A stretch of 64,000 nucleotides of DNA. It comes from Gari tellinella (Eukaryota; Mollusca; Bivalvia; Cardiida; Psammobiidae). The notes beneath the pieces were generated by a model. It made no database searches. It was not told the origin of the DNA and saw only the letters and a program-made list of their open reading frames with translations. This document shows, piece after piece, positions 11,086 to 23,500 of the stretch. Position 1 is the first letter of the stretch. Every line of letters starts with the position of its first letter. The stretch covers positions 36,995,501 through 37,059,500 of the forward strand of contig OV277859.1 in the NCBI GenBank assembly GCA_922989275.2. The letters run 5' to 3'. The position numbers and the translations under genes are program-made.

Positions 11086-11340
11086 CAGGGCTGCCATTTC
11101 TCCGGATTTTTCCTAAATTTAAGGATTTTTTTCTTGTACATGTTAGCTTAAAGTAGGCTGAAAGTAAAGCAGAATGCGCCTTAAGGTGCATTCTGCTTTA
11201 CTTCCAGCCTGCTTTAAGTAGTCATGCGTCAACAAAATTAGAAGCAGGCGTTAGGGTAAAGGTATGATTTGGAGAATTGCTCTTGAAAAATACAAATAAG
11301 AAAATCTTAGGATTTTTCATGTCAACTTATGGCAGCCCTG
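11086..11340. mobile_element. Cag2 MITE (CAGGGCTGCCAT ends, alpha core, 6-bp duplication)
   Basis: CAGGGCTGCCATTTCTCCGG at left and CTTATGGCAGCCCTG at right. The duplication CTTTGC lies at 11080-11085 and 11341-11346. Inside lies an alpha palindrome with Tta1-type flank (AGTCATGCGTC, AGAAGCAGGCG). Confidence 0.85.
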
Positions 11341-11879
11341 CTTTGCAGTGAAGTATTAATTTGCAATGATTGAACATTTTATAATCTCCCAGTGGATCAT
11401 TTACAGTCGGGTAGTCCTTTCATATTAAATAGTTCTTGATTTATGGAGCAAGGTGAGAAAATAAAGCAATGAACAACTTAGTTGAAACAATTAAAAAGGC
11501 ATTTCCAATAATGCTCTTTGTGGTTTACCATTAAGGGCCACAAGGGAGATTAGTTTGCTGTCTATACTAATTGTGTTACCCTCTTAAAGTCTTTATTATT
11601 ATTATTAATAATAATAATGCTGAATTTTCTAATACACTCATCAGTTTTACGATGAATGACTAATTAACATTAACACTTTAGGAGGTTGTCCCCAAAATAT
11701 CATAAAATATGACAAACAGTGACGATCATGACTAGAGGGGTGCTCTGCACGAGCCTTTTGATCTGGGTTTACTGTGACTGTTTGTAAAGGATGGATATAT
11801 ACGGTTCCAGCACTACAAGGGTAAAGATCAGAGTTTCAGATAGGAGGCAGTACACTAAATATTTATAACACTTTCTCCC

Positions 11880-12050
11880 TTGTCCTGGGAAAACAGTGTA
11901 AACCCTGATCAGAGTGCTCCTGCAGGAGCACTCTGATCAGGGTCTGCACTGTTTCACTTTGTCATTTTGTAATATATTGCTAAAATCAAACCTAAATAGT
12001 CAAAAATGGTCTGAATTTAACAGGAAATAAGAATGGTTTGTTAAATAAAT
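11880..12050. repeat. Tta2 remnant with beta palindrome
   Basis: The palindrome at about 11894-11952 has apex GAGTGCTCCTGCAGGAGCACTC, a matched variant of GAGGGCTCC...GGAGCCCTC. A second, worn one lies at 11715-11795. Confidence 0.65.
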
Positions 12051-12306
12051 TTCAGTGGTGAATGAGTCAAAAGCTGGGCTATTCTTCAACACCAGCACTA
12101 ATTGCTTTAGAAGAATGTCAAGCTTCTGTTCATTGACAACTCAGTGAAGACAAAAGAAGATCTTTAAATAACAAGTGATTGTTTACTGCAGGATAAACAT
12201 AATTCTGCTTTACATTTGTTAGATGCGATTATGTTTCCATCTATCTTTACTATATATATTGTCAATAACTTTGGGAATAGTCTTTCACCACTAGTATGAC
12301 TGTAGT

Positions 12307-12600
12307 TACAGAAAAACCTCTCTATTATGACCACTAAAATCCGCTAATTGATTGTATAAAAGACAGGTGGCAGCTTAAATCAATGTGAACGTAAAACAGA
12401 AAGCTTATATTCACCTTGCTTTAAGCAGTCAACTGTCTTAAATACATAATAATTGACAGAGAGGTATAACTGTATCTGATTTGTCAGTTTTAAATCTAAG
12501 GAGCTTTCTGTTTTACATTCACCTTGCTTTAAGCAGTCACCTGTCTTAAATACATAATAATTAACAGCGAGGTATAACAGTTTCTGTATCTGATTTGTCA
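12307..12600. mobile_element. Ta1 MITE with tandemly duplicated right half
   Basis: ACAGAAAAACCTCTCTATTA at left. The segment TTCACCTTGCTTTAAGCAGT to GAGGTATAAC appears at about 12410-12475 and again at about 12518-12582. The second copy keeps AGGAGCTTTCTG. Confidence 0.7.
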
Positions 12601-12739
12601 ATTCTAACCTTACTCCCTGAAGAGAGCATGAAATATTGAACACAGCATATCAGTATATTGCATCATTTTCATCACCGCCATGACCTAGCTTCTCATAAAA
12701 TATTGAAATACCGTATTGCCTCAAGGAATAGACATCTCT

Positions 12740-13150
12740 CAGGGCTTCAGATAAGAGAGAGTAAACCAATTTTAACCCATGACACTACACATTTTTATGC
12801 CTTGAATTTATTCCTCCACTGAAGAAAATAGTTCCACTTTATACAGCAATGAATATGCACCATAAGGAACATTTCTTATATCCTAGCAGATTTTAGCTTA
12901 AAGCAGGCTAAAAAAGCAGAATGTGCCTCAGTCTGATTTACTTCCAACCTGCTTAAAGTGTTCACCTATCTTCAAAACTAGAAACAGGCTATGGAGTGAT
13001 AGTTTGATTCAAACATCTCCCCTCAACTATGCTTTCACAAAACTCTATGATGTGACTACTCTTTAGAAATGTCATGAAGCAACAATTCTAGTAAGTAGTC
13101 ACAGCATAGGGTTTGGTGAAGATAAAAGGTTTTCTTGTTTGAAATACTCG
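12740..13150. mobile_element. Cag1-like element split by a Tta1 MITE
   Basis: CAGGGCTTCAGATAAGAGAG starts at 12740. A Tta1 copy fills about 12772-13005 (TTAACCCATGACACTACAC to GGCTATGGAGTGATAG). A worn gamma-like palindrome with ATGATGTGACTACTC and AGTAGTCACAGCATAGGG follows. Confidence 0.6.
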
Positions 13151-13199
13151 TCCTATCGACAGCTGTCTCTACAAAAACCACCCTTTGAACACTGGTATA

Positions 13200-13412
13200 A
13201 GACAGCTAAATCCATCTTGAAATCTCTAAAGGACAATTCTAATTTTTAATTTAGTCTAGTCCATTTCTGACTTTTTAGGGTTGATTTTTACAATATATGT
13301 CAAAATGACCTCTCATCAGGGTATACACTGTTTGCATTGGACAAGTGTACTTGAACATGTGGGCTCTTTGCAAATAACGCAGATATGCCTCACTAGGATT
13401 CAAAGAGTAAAG
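13200..13412 (+). repeat. Tta2 remnant with core mostly deleted
   Basis: AAAGGACAATTCTAATTTTT, AGTCTAGTCCATTTCTGAC and AGGGTTGATTTTTACAATAT match the Tta2 left part. It ends at GGATTCAAAGAGTAAAG. Confidence 0.65.
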
Positions 13413-13500
13413 GCAGGTGACGGATTACACCAGGATGAAAGAAAGGCTCCTTTAGTAGCTTTCTGCTTTCCTTTCATCTTTCTTTATGCTTCCACCTGTA
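13412..13500. repeat. Alpha-like palindrome, family I
   Basis: GCAGGTGACGGATTACACCAG and GAAAGGCTCC mirrored by GTAGCTTTC and CTTTATGCTTCCACCTG. It lies downstream of the SMPDL3B-like stop codon. Confidence 0.55.
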
Positions 13501-13639
13501 TTGAACACTATCAATGAATCATCATTTGAACGCAATATTTATCAAGATAGAGTAGACACAATGTATGGCGCTTATACAGAGCAGGGGTAAAGCAGCCATT
13601 GGTGCTAATCAGGGGAAAAGATCAACCAAATGATTGCAG

Positions 13640-13835
13640 TACAGTCGAGCTTCGATATCTCGAACTCGGTTAAATCGAACATACCCGTATTTCAAAGTTA
13701 AAACGTGGCTTAGCCACGTTTTAACTTTGAAATATGGGTATGTTCGACTTAACCAAGCATGAAACAATGCAGTTCATGTGTCGAACTATAGGATAGTTTG
13801 AGTTAAGCGAGTTCGAGATATAGAAGTTCGACTGG
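13640..13835. mobile_element. Ta2 MITE (pogo-like TCGAAC ends, delta core)
   Basis: TACAGTCGAGCTTCGATATC at left and GATATAGAAGTTCGACTGGA at right. The core TTTCAAAGTTAAAACGTGGC is mirrored by GCCACGTTTTAACTTTGAAA. It lies about 45 bases past the SMPDL3B-like stop. Confidence 0.85.
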
Positions 13836-13878
13836 AACTTTAAATTACACAAAACCTTCACCAATCAGCATTTTTCTT

Positions 13879-14525
13879 TCATGTATTAATTGAAAGTGAG
13901 CCAAATTTGGTAAATCTTGGCGGACTGATTCTCCGTCGCTTGCTCAGAAACATAAATGCTATCACTATAAACAGTACAAACACAAAAGCAGCTAACCCAC
14001 CCACAACATAGTACATGTACTCTGGTACTTGTGGCTTAGGGGTGCTCATATGGTGGTGGTGTTTTGGGGTTGTTGATTTAGGGTGTGAAGTGGTCTGAGC
14101 CCCGGCCATACAGGCCTTGTAGTTTTGAAAGTCTAGTTCAGTTATTGCACAGGTATGTCGCAGGTAGCAAAATTCATCACATGTCGAGTTCAAGTCCCAA
14201 CTAACACTATTAAACCTGAGATATCGACTGAACAGCTTGTTTTCTCTCATAGCAAAAGCCTTCACAAGATCATGCATTTTTCCTGGACGCAGCTCATCAA
14301 GGCCGTAGTCATCAGATGTGTCATACTCCAAGCGCCACCTACTGGCATTATTATCCAGGTTGGCCAGGGTTAGGTTGAGATAATACTGTTGGTACTTCTG
14401 CAAGGCCCCATTCTCTTTGTCATACTGGAACAAGCGGATAGAGGGATTGTTGGCTCCAACTCCAGGCAGTGTGCTCTTCCAAGGAGTTACAGCAGGGCTG
14501 AGTAAAAGGGAACTTATGGGCATTC
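13879..14525 (-). CDS. SMPDL3B: SMPDL3B-like exon 6 (C-terminal domain, TM helix, stop)
   Basis: Acceptor TTTTAG precedes 14525. The exon encodes residues 296-510 and a TGA at 13881-13879. SPAVTPWKSTLPGV and NNPSIRLFQYD are family signatures. A cysteine-containing C-terminal domain follows (STCDEFCYLRHTCAI). Then comes a linker rich in Ser, Thr, Pro and four consecutive His, a helix from about YYVVGGLAAF to IAFMFL, and a tail beginning SKRRR. Human SMPDL3B is known to be GPI-anchored, so a true membrane helix with a 20-residue tail is unusual. Confidence 0.95.
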
Positions 14526-17500
14526 CTAAAACAAAAGCAAATATAGCTCAGAACAATGTGGTTACTACAGTCAATCATGTATTTACTGACCACTCAGTAA
14601 AGTAGCATGGAGAATACTCAAGACTAGGTTTAGTGACTGTTTATTGCAGGATAGAAATAATGCAGAAAGCTCATGTAGGATCTTTCTGCATTATCTTTTT
14701 TCCTGCAGTTATCACAAGTAATAATTTAATACCGGTACTGCACATGGGTCATGGGTCTTCTATTGAGTGGTTGTTTAATACTAGATTAACTGTAAAGGGA
14801 AATTTCATACATTAACTCTTTCCTCCCTGAAACTTTAAATAAAAAATTCCAGTTTCCATTTAAGTCTAGTCCAATTCTGACTTTTAAGGGTTGTTTTTGT
14901 CAATGTTTGGCATTATGACAAAGAGTGAAGACCCTGATCAGAGGGCTCCTTTCGGAGCCCTCTGATCTGGGTCTTCACTGTTTGCACAGGACAAGTGTAC
15001 TGTTCACATGTTCACTGTTTGAAAAGAACGCCTATATGCGGGACTAGGGTTCAAAGGGTTAAAGAAAACAGTGCAGACCTGACAAGCCACAGCAATTTTT
15101 CATCTTATATGGCTCAATACAGTTTGCAAATCTCTTTATTTTAGAGGACCAATGGTATTATGTCATTGAAGTAAGCTCAAATTCAGCAACATTGCTATTG
15201 ACAGGAACTACAACTCTGCATGAGTTTTCATGATAAACATGGAAAGTTTATCGCCCTTGACAAATATGGTACCTAGCTTGTCTATAAATTACATTTCTTT
15301 GTGGTTTTGAATCAAACCCTCTGACTTAAATTACCATGGCAAAATAATTATGTTAAAACTTTCTAAAGAGACCACAACGGCAAAGCTATTGAGGCAGACA
15401 ACAGGTCAATTTAACCATTACTCTGTAGATGTATATTTTTAATGCATTAATCTATTCCTCTGCTGAAGATAGGTAAGTTCCAATTTATTCAGTCATGAAT
15501 ACCTATCATTATGTTTTTTTTTCTATATTCTAGCAGATGGTAGCCTAAAGTAGAATGAAAGTAAGTAGAATGTGCCTAACAGTAATTATGATAGAAGTAC
15601 CTTTTAGTGCATTTGATTTAGTCCTCCACAAAAGAGTATAAATCCAATTCATTCAGTCATAAACATTTTCCAACAGAAATATTTTCTATATCCTAACAGA
15701 TGGAAGGAAGCTTAAGGCAGGCTGAAAGTAAAGCAGAATGCACCCTAGGGTGCATTCTGTTTTACTTTCAACCTGCTGAAAGTAGTCACCTATCTGCAAA
15801 ACTAGAAACAGGCTATGTGGTGATGGGTTAGCTGGGTAATTGTTTCAGCACTACCAACCTGTGTCATCAAACATGATTCTGAAGCTGTCTGTGTGCTCAT
15901 GTCCGTACAGCTGAGCTTGTATGACATCTGCATATCTCACCAATATGTCAAGGTACTTCTTGTTATAATCTTCATAAAACCACGTCAGTGACTCCACCAG
16001 CTCAAACACACCAGGGGGAACATGAGCTACGATGTATACCTGAAGCGAGAAACAAATATTAACCCATTACCCCATAAATACGCCTTTTTACACCTCTAGT
16101 TTATTCATTCATTGAGGAAAATAGATCCAATTTACACAATAATGAATATGTACCTGCAGAAATATTTTCTATATTCTAACAGATTTTTGCTTAAAGCAGG
16201 CTGAAAGTAAAGCAGAATGCGCCTTAAGGCGCATTCTGCTTTACTTTCAACCTGCTTTAAGAAGTATCTTGTTTAAAAACTAGTAACAAGCTATGGGGTA
16301 ATGGAAACAAAATACAGTAATAACATACTACTTCCTACAGGGGGAATAACTCATGAAAAACTTGACAAATTGAAATGAAACACAAACTCAACAAGAGCTT
16401 CTTCAGTCAAGTACACAGTGGTAGTCGTGCGAAATATAAAGTTTCTATCACATGCAGCTCAAAAGCTATCATGGCCAATGTTAAATTCACTCTATTTTAC
16501 CTCTAAATGATCTTGACCTTTGTCAGAGTTTTAAATGATCTCTAAATGATCTTGACATTTGTCGGAAATAAACTAACTTGTACTGAGCTCCAGAGCTTCT
16601 TAAGGTGAGTACACAATACAATACAATACAAAACAATATCTTTATTTCCTCCTTCATAGGAGATTTGCATTGGTTACAGTCAATGTACAGTATTAACAAT
16701 TAAACATTGTAACAAATGGTAAACAAGTTATATACTATTTTACATATATGTATATCAAGATCTATATACAGTAAAATTTTCCATTACGACCACCAAACAG
16801 AGAGCCAATCGATCGTATAAAAGACAGCTGACAACTTAAAGCAATGAGAAATTGTTTTATATTCACACTGCTTTATGCACTCACCTGCCTTAAACACCCA
16901 ACTTTTAATACAGCTTAGTAGTCGCATTAAGGGATTTTACTGTAGTCGGTTTTACACAGAGTTACTTTATCTTAAGCTTGCAAAACACATGTATTGGTAC
17001 ATCTTGTTTAATATTTCATGTGAATTAAAAAGTTAAGAGTGTGGCAATAGCATGGTTTATAACTCGTAGGCAAACAGAGTAGATCTTAGTCGACACCTAT
17101 AACAGGATCGTAGAACATTAATAAACGCTGTTTACTTATACGCTTTGTACATGCAGGTGCTGTGCAAGCTAGAGACAAAGTAAGGTTTCGTTCATCTAAA
17201 ATCAATCGTATTAGGTCGGGTCACGTAAAGGCACGTCTTATGTGAGTGTGCACTCATATATATACTGGTAAGCTCGTTTTAGGAACAGTATGTAGTCAGA
17301 GTCTTCCAGCTGAGGCCCTAGCGCGGCACCAAGTAATTTTAAGGCTAGCGATGGTGGGTCCATGCCTAATAAGTCATTGACAAAGTCAATACCGTAACAA
17401 ATTACGTCACATATAAATTTCCACCGTATCGCTGCCGTAGCGGCACATTCTGAAATTAAATGAATGTGTTTATCGTAAAACACAGTGTTACAATCAAGGC

Positions 17501-20500
17501 ATTCTTGTTCAACCAGGCTTGCTCGCCGGCACCATAGTGTTGCTATCTTATAAGTTATATGCCTAAAGGAGGTTTTATCACATACGTTATAGACTAAGGC
17601 TTCAGATACAATAGGATGAATCACCCTGAAAAGATTAAACTCATCGTCTGCAAGAATTCTGTTGGTCAAGCGGGTGTTTTCACTACTGATAACTAGAGTT
17701 TTCACGGATGTTTTCCAGGCCATTTTAGTCGGCAATGTATTTGGGTTGACTAGTACACTGTTTATGAATGACTGTAGCCAGTATTTGCACAGTATATTGC
17801 ATATATCTGGTATAAACCCATACGACACTGACTGGATATTTGATACATAGTACAAGTATCTGCGCATAAATATGTTTCTACAAGTACTTCTGGTGTCCAA
17901 ACTCAAAATTTTGTGGAGAAACATTAGTTTTTGTAACTCTACTTGTAGGGTTAACTTTTGGAGACCTAGCATGGATTCACTCATGTCTGAGCGAGTTCTT
18001 GTATGAAAGCCTTGGAATTTTTTCACTATGAAATGTTGTAGTTTGTCAATGGTTTTAGCGTCGTTTACTGTCATGTTATTCCAAAGCTGACAACCGTAAA
18101 GCGCAATTGGAATTATTATCTTTTTGTACAGTTGTACTGAAACCAGCGGACTGAGGCCGTTTATGTGAACACCCTGTGCTGTTATTGAGAAAAACGCGTT
18201 TTTTGCTTTTTGACACCTTTCTTGGATTGTCGAAACACACTTCAGTGAAGAGTCTTGTTTGATGCCCAGATGATTCGCATAGCAAGTTTGTGTAATGAAT
18301 TTATCACCGTAAATTACTCCGATCTGGGGGATATGTCTCTTCTTGGAAAATACTACAATGTTCGACTTGTCAACGTTTATATCCATTTTCCACTTTTGGC
18401 TGTAGATAAATACGATGTCAAGTAGTTTCTGCAGGTTCAAGGGAGACAATGCTATTAACAAACAAGGGCCACTATGGCCCTAAATCGCTCACCTGGTACA
18501 CGATGGCAAACTTGACCTATAGTGACCTAAATTATGACTGGACATGTATGTGTACCCACAATCAACCTCTAGAGTGTAAACAAGATTTTCCAATGATTTG
18601 ACCTAGTGACCTAGTTTTTGAATGGACATGACCCATATTCAAACTTGACCTAGATATCAATGCGACAAACATTCTGACCAAATTTCACCAAGATCCAATT
18701 AGATTTGTAGCCTCTAGAGTGTTAACAAGGTTTTTCTATGATTTGACCTAGTGACCTAGTTTTTGACCTGACATGACCCACATTCGAACTTGACCTAGAT
18801 ATCAATGAGACAAACATTCTGACCAAGTTTCATCAATATCCAATGAGATTTGTAGCCTCAAGAGTGTTCACAAGGTTTTTCTATGATTTGACCTAGTGAC
18901 CTAGTTTTTGACCAGACATGACCCATATTCAAACTTGACCTAGATATCAATAAAACAAACATTCTGACCAAGTTTCATCAAGATCTAATGAGATTTGTAG
19001 GCGCTAGAGTGTTCACAAGGTTTTTCTATGATTTGACCTAGTGACCTAGTTTTTGATCGGACATGACCCACATTCAAACTTGACCTAGATATCAATAAGG
19101 CAAACATTCTGACTAAGTTTCATTAAGATCCATTGAGATTTGTAGCCTCTAGATTGTTAACAAGGTTTTTCTATGATTTGACCTAGTGACCTAGTTTTTG
19201 ACCAGACATGACCATCATTCAAACTTGACCTAGATATTAATAAGGCAAACATTCTGACCAAGTTTCATTAAGATCAACTGAGATTTGTAGCCTCTAGAGT
19301 GTTAACAAGATTTTTCTATGATTTGACCTAGTGACCTAGTTTTTGACCGGACATGACCCACATTCGAACTTGACCTAGATATCAATGAGGCAAACATTCT
19401 GACTAAGTTTCATAAAGATCCATTGAGATTTGTAGTCTCTAGAGTGTTAACAAGGTTTTTCTATGATTTGACCTAGTGACCTAGTTTTTGACCGGACATG
19501 ACCCACTTTCGAACTTGACCTAGATTTCATCAAGACAAACATTGTCATGAAGTTTCATGAAGATAAGATGAAATTTGTAGGCGCTAGAGTGTTAACGAAC
19601 AATTGTGGACGGACAGACGACGGACGACGGACATTCAGCGATCCTAAAAGCTCACCTTGGCACTTCGTGCCAGGTGAGCTAAAAACACAGACACTGGTCC
19701 ATTGAGTGATGGCAAAAGTTCATTGTTTTCTTCCAAACAGAGGAGCTAACTAGGAACAGGCTTTGGTGTGAAGAGTTAAATACAGATGAGCTATATATTC
19801 TGTATCAATAACAAATGGTTATGTAAATTTCACTGATGGCTATGGAGTAAAAACATTAACCATTTCTTCCATAAATACACTTTTTTATGTCTTCAATTTA
19901 TTCCTGCACTGCACAACATAGTTCCACTTTGCTAGTGTTCTGTGTTGCTGTTAACTCAAGCTTGGCAAAGGGGAACAACTCTTTTCCAAAGCTATTGGTA
20001 GAAATCATAGAATTAACTCCCTTATACTGTCATGCTCTTTGCCATGTACATTCAAAAGTCAATGGAAGAGTTTTGTTATCAATTTAAATTCCTCTCTTTT
20101 TTTCTTCTAAATTATTACTTATTTAACAAATAAAGTGAAAGAAAGAACTATTTAATATCTAATTTCTTTGATGTTTTAAATATTTACATATTTTCTTTAT
20201 TATTTTTTCCATTTTAATTTGGTCAGAAAACTGTCTAGTTATTGTTTAGACACTCATCACATGAGCTCTGATAAAAAAAAAATCTATTTGTTTTGGGCAG
20301 GGCTGGAGAGAGACATAGCATGTGACTAGCACCTGTGAAAAATTGTATCATTACGACCACTCAACAAAAATCTTATTTTCCATGTTTAACTCATTATCCA
20401 ATTATGAATAGCCTGTTTCTATTTTTGAAAATAGTTGACCACTTAAAGCAGGTTGAAAGTAAAGGTGCATTCTGCTTTACTTTCAGCCTGCTTTAAGCTA

Positions 20501-23500
20501 CCATCTGCTAGAATTTAGAAAATAGTTCTTATCATGCATAGTCATAACTGTATAAATTGGAACTATTATCCTCATTGGAAAAACAAGAGCCCCATGGGGC
20601 ATATTTCGCTCACCTGAGAATAGCTGAAAAAATGGAGATAATGATTTATGTCCAGGACGGGGTCATTATTTACCCGAGGGCCATAATTTGAACAATTTTG
20701 ATAGAGGACCTGAAGATGATGCTATGTGCCAAATATCTAAGCTCTGGCCCTTGTAGTTTTTGTCGAGAAGACTTTTTAAGTTTTTATAGAATAAATCTAT
20801 TTTTAGCTCCAGTGACCTAGATATGCAACCGATCTTTACAAGTGTCACCATGCCAAATATCAAAGCTCTGGTCATATTAGTGTCAGACAAGAAGACGTTT
20901 GAAATTTTCACAATATAACTCTATGTAAAACTGTGACCCCCGGGTCGGGGCCAATTTTGACCCCAGGGGCATAATTTGAACAAACTTGATAGAGGACCTG
21001 TAGGCGATGCTATGTGCCAAATATCTAAGCTCTGGCCCCTGTAGTTTCAGACAAGAAGATTTTTTAAGTTTTCATTGAAAAAAATCTATTTTTAGCTCCT
21101 GTGACCTAGATATAAAACCGACCGGAACCATTTGAACAATATTGGTATAGGACATCTAGAAGTGTCACCATGCCAAATATCAAAGCTCTGGCCATATCAG
21201 TTTCAGAGGAGAAGACGTTTGAAAATTTCACTAAATAACTCTATGTAAAACAGTGACCCCCGGGGCGGGGCCAATTTTGACCCCAGGGGCATAATTTGAA
21301 CAAACTTGATAGAGGACCTGTAGGTGATGCTATGTGCCAAATATCTAAGCTCTGGCCCTTGTAGTTTCAGACAAGAATTTTTTTTAAGATTTCCTTATTT
21401 TTTCACTTTGGTTGCCATGGTTGAGTTCTGCATTGTTTTTAATTCTTTGAACAAATCTGAAAGAGCTTGACCCAGGAACATTTCTGTAAAGTTTGGTTGA
21501 AATCTGTTCAGCGGTATAGGAGGAGATGTCATTTGAAGCAATTGTTAAAGACTACGCACGACGGACACAGGGCCATCCCAATAGCTCACCTTGAGCCTTT
21601 GGCTCAGGTGAGCTAATAAATTAAAGGCGTAAAAACGTTTTTATGGAGTAATGGGTTAGAACTATCAGGGTGGTTGCAAACTAACAAATGTTGTGTTTAT
21701 ATTTAAACCTCTGTATTATGATACGTATTGTTTCACGACTTAAAAATTGCAATACACATCCCCTTTTATTGTCACAGGCAATACATATTGTGATATGTAT
21801 CACCTATAATAATCGTTATGAAAATGAAATATTGGCATACATATCATGAAGGAAATAACTGCTGATGCACAACCCTAGCCATGCAGTAATGGGTTCAGGA
21901 TAGCTCTCCATCAGCTTGAAGCAATCACAGATGTACAAACTGTTTCTATTGATATATATCAATGCTTGTTTGCAGCTTTTGAAGTTTGAATTAATTTCCC
22001 AGATATACAATCATAACAATATTTTCATTATGCCCTCAGAGCTTTGTTTCCTGTAATACTCATGGGAAACCAGCTGATGATTAACTTTACAGTAAGGAAG
22101 GATGCAGAGCTCTAGATAAGGGGAGTATTTCAAAATTTAAAATCTTTATTTTTGCATTAAACCCTATGATGTCACTACTCATTAGAATCGTCTCTTCGAG
22201 ACGATTCTAATGAGTAGTAACACCATAGGATTGCTGAAATGAGTGAGAAAATGTTGGATTTGTTCAGTTTACTCCTTCTTATCTGGAGCCCTTAGGATGA
22301 CAGTAAGGATGACATTCCAGATAAGGGGGTATGCATTTTCAAAATATAATTATTTTTTTTGCATAAAACCCTTTGGTGTCACTACTGTTCGAGACCATTC
22401 TAATGAGTGGTAACACTGTAGGATTTGGTGCTGAAATGAGTGAGAAAATGTTGAATTTGTTCAGTTTACTCCTTTTTATCTGGAGCCCTTTTTATCTGGA
22501 GCCTTGTGACAACCACTTTTCCTTATTGTCTGTTTCAGTGCTTATGCTTAAGGCAGGTGGCTGCATAATCCATTACCCCATAGCCTGTTTCTAGTTTTGA
22601 AGACAGGTGATCGCTGAGAGCAGGTTGGAATTAACAGCTGAATTCACCTTAAGGCACATTCTCTTTACTTTAGCCTGCTTTAAGCTACCATCACTTAGTA
22701 TATAAAAATATTTCTACGGTACATATTCATGACAGTAAACACTGTACAACTATTTTCTTCAGTGGAGGAATAAATTAAAGGCAGAAAAAGGCATATTAAT
22801 GGAGTATTGGGTAAAGATGGCTAGATGCTTACAGCAGACAGAAAATAAAGCAAAAATTTCCAATAGGGATATTTCTGCATTTCTTTAACTATTACCCAAT
22901 GAAACACTCCTTTATACACCTTTAATTTATTCCTCCACTGAGGAAAATAGATCCAATTTATACAGCCATGAATATGTATCATAAAAAATATTTGCTATAT
23001 CCTCGCAGATAATAGCTTAAACCAGGCTGAAAGTAAAGCAGAATGTGCATTAAGGCACATTCTGCTTTATTTTCACCCTGCTTTAAGTGATCATCTTTCT
23101 TTAAAACTAGAAACAGGCTATGGGGAAAAGGGTTAATAAGCCACCTGTACTGATGTATAAAATATATCCTAGAAAATGGTAGCTTCCTAAAGAAGCATTC
23201 TGCTTTACCTTCAGGCTTCAGCCTGCTTTAAGCATCCATCCGTTTTCAATACTGAAAGAAGCTATGTGGAAAGGGTTAAAAAGAATATATTTTTTTGGTT
23301 CGTCTAATATCCAAATAATCATGAATATGTATAGAAAAAAACTCTCTTGAGCTGCCATTCCAGTCAGATCCAAAGGAATACCTAATTAACTCTGATATCT
23401 ACTTATTAATCTATATGAGTTAAACAGACTAATCCCAAAGGAGCCTTCTATGACACAGTCAATCTTGTATCAAGCGACCTTTCAGTAAAGAACCAATGTG

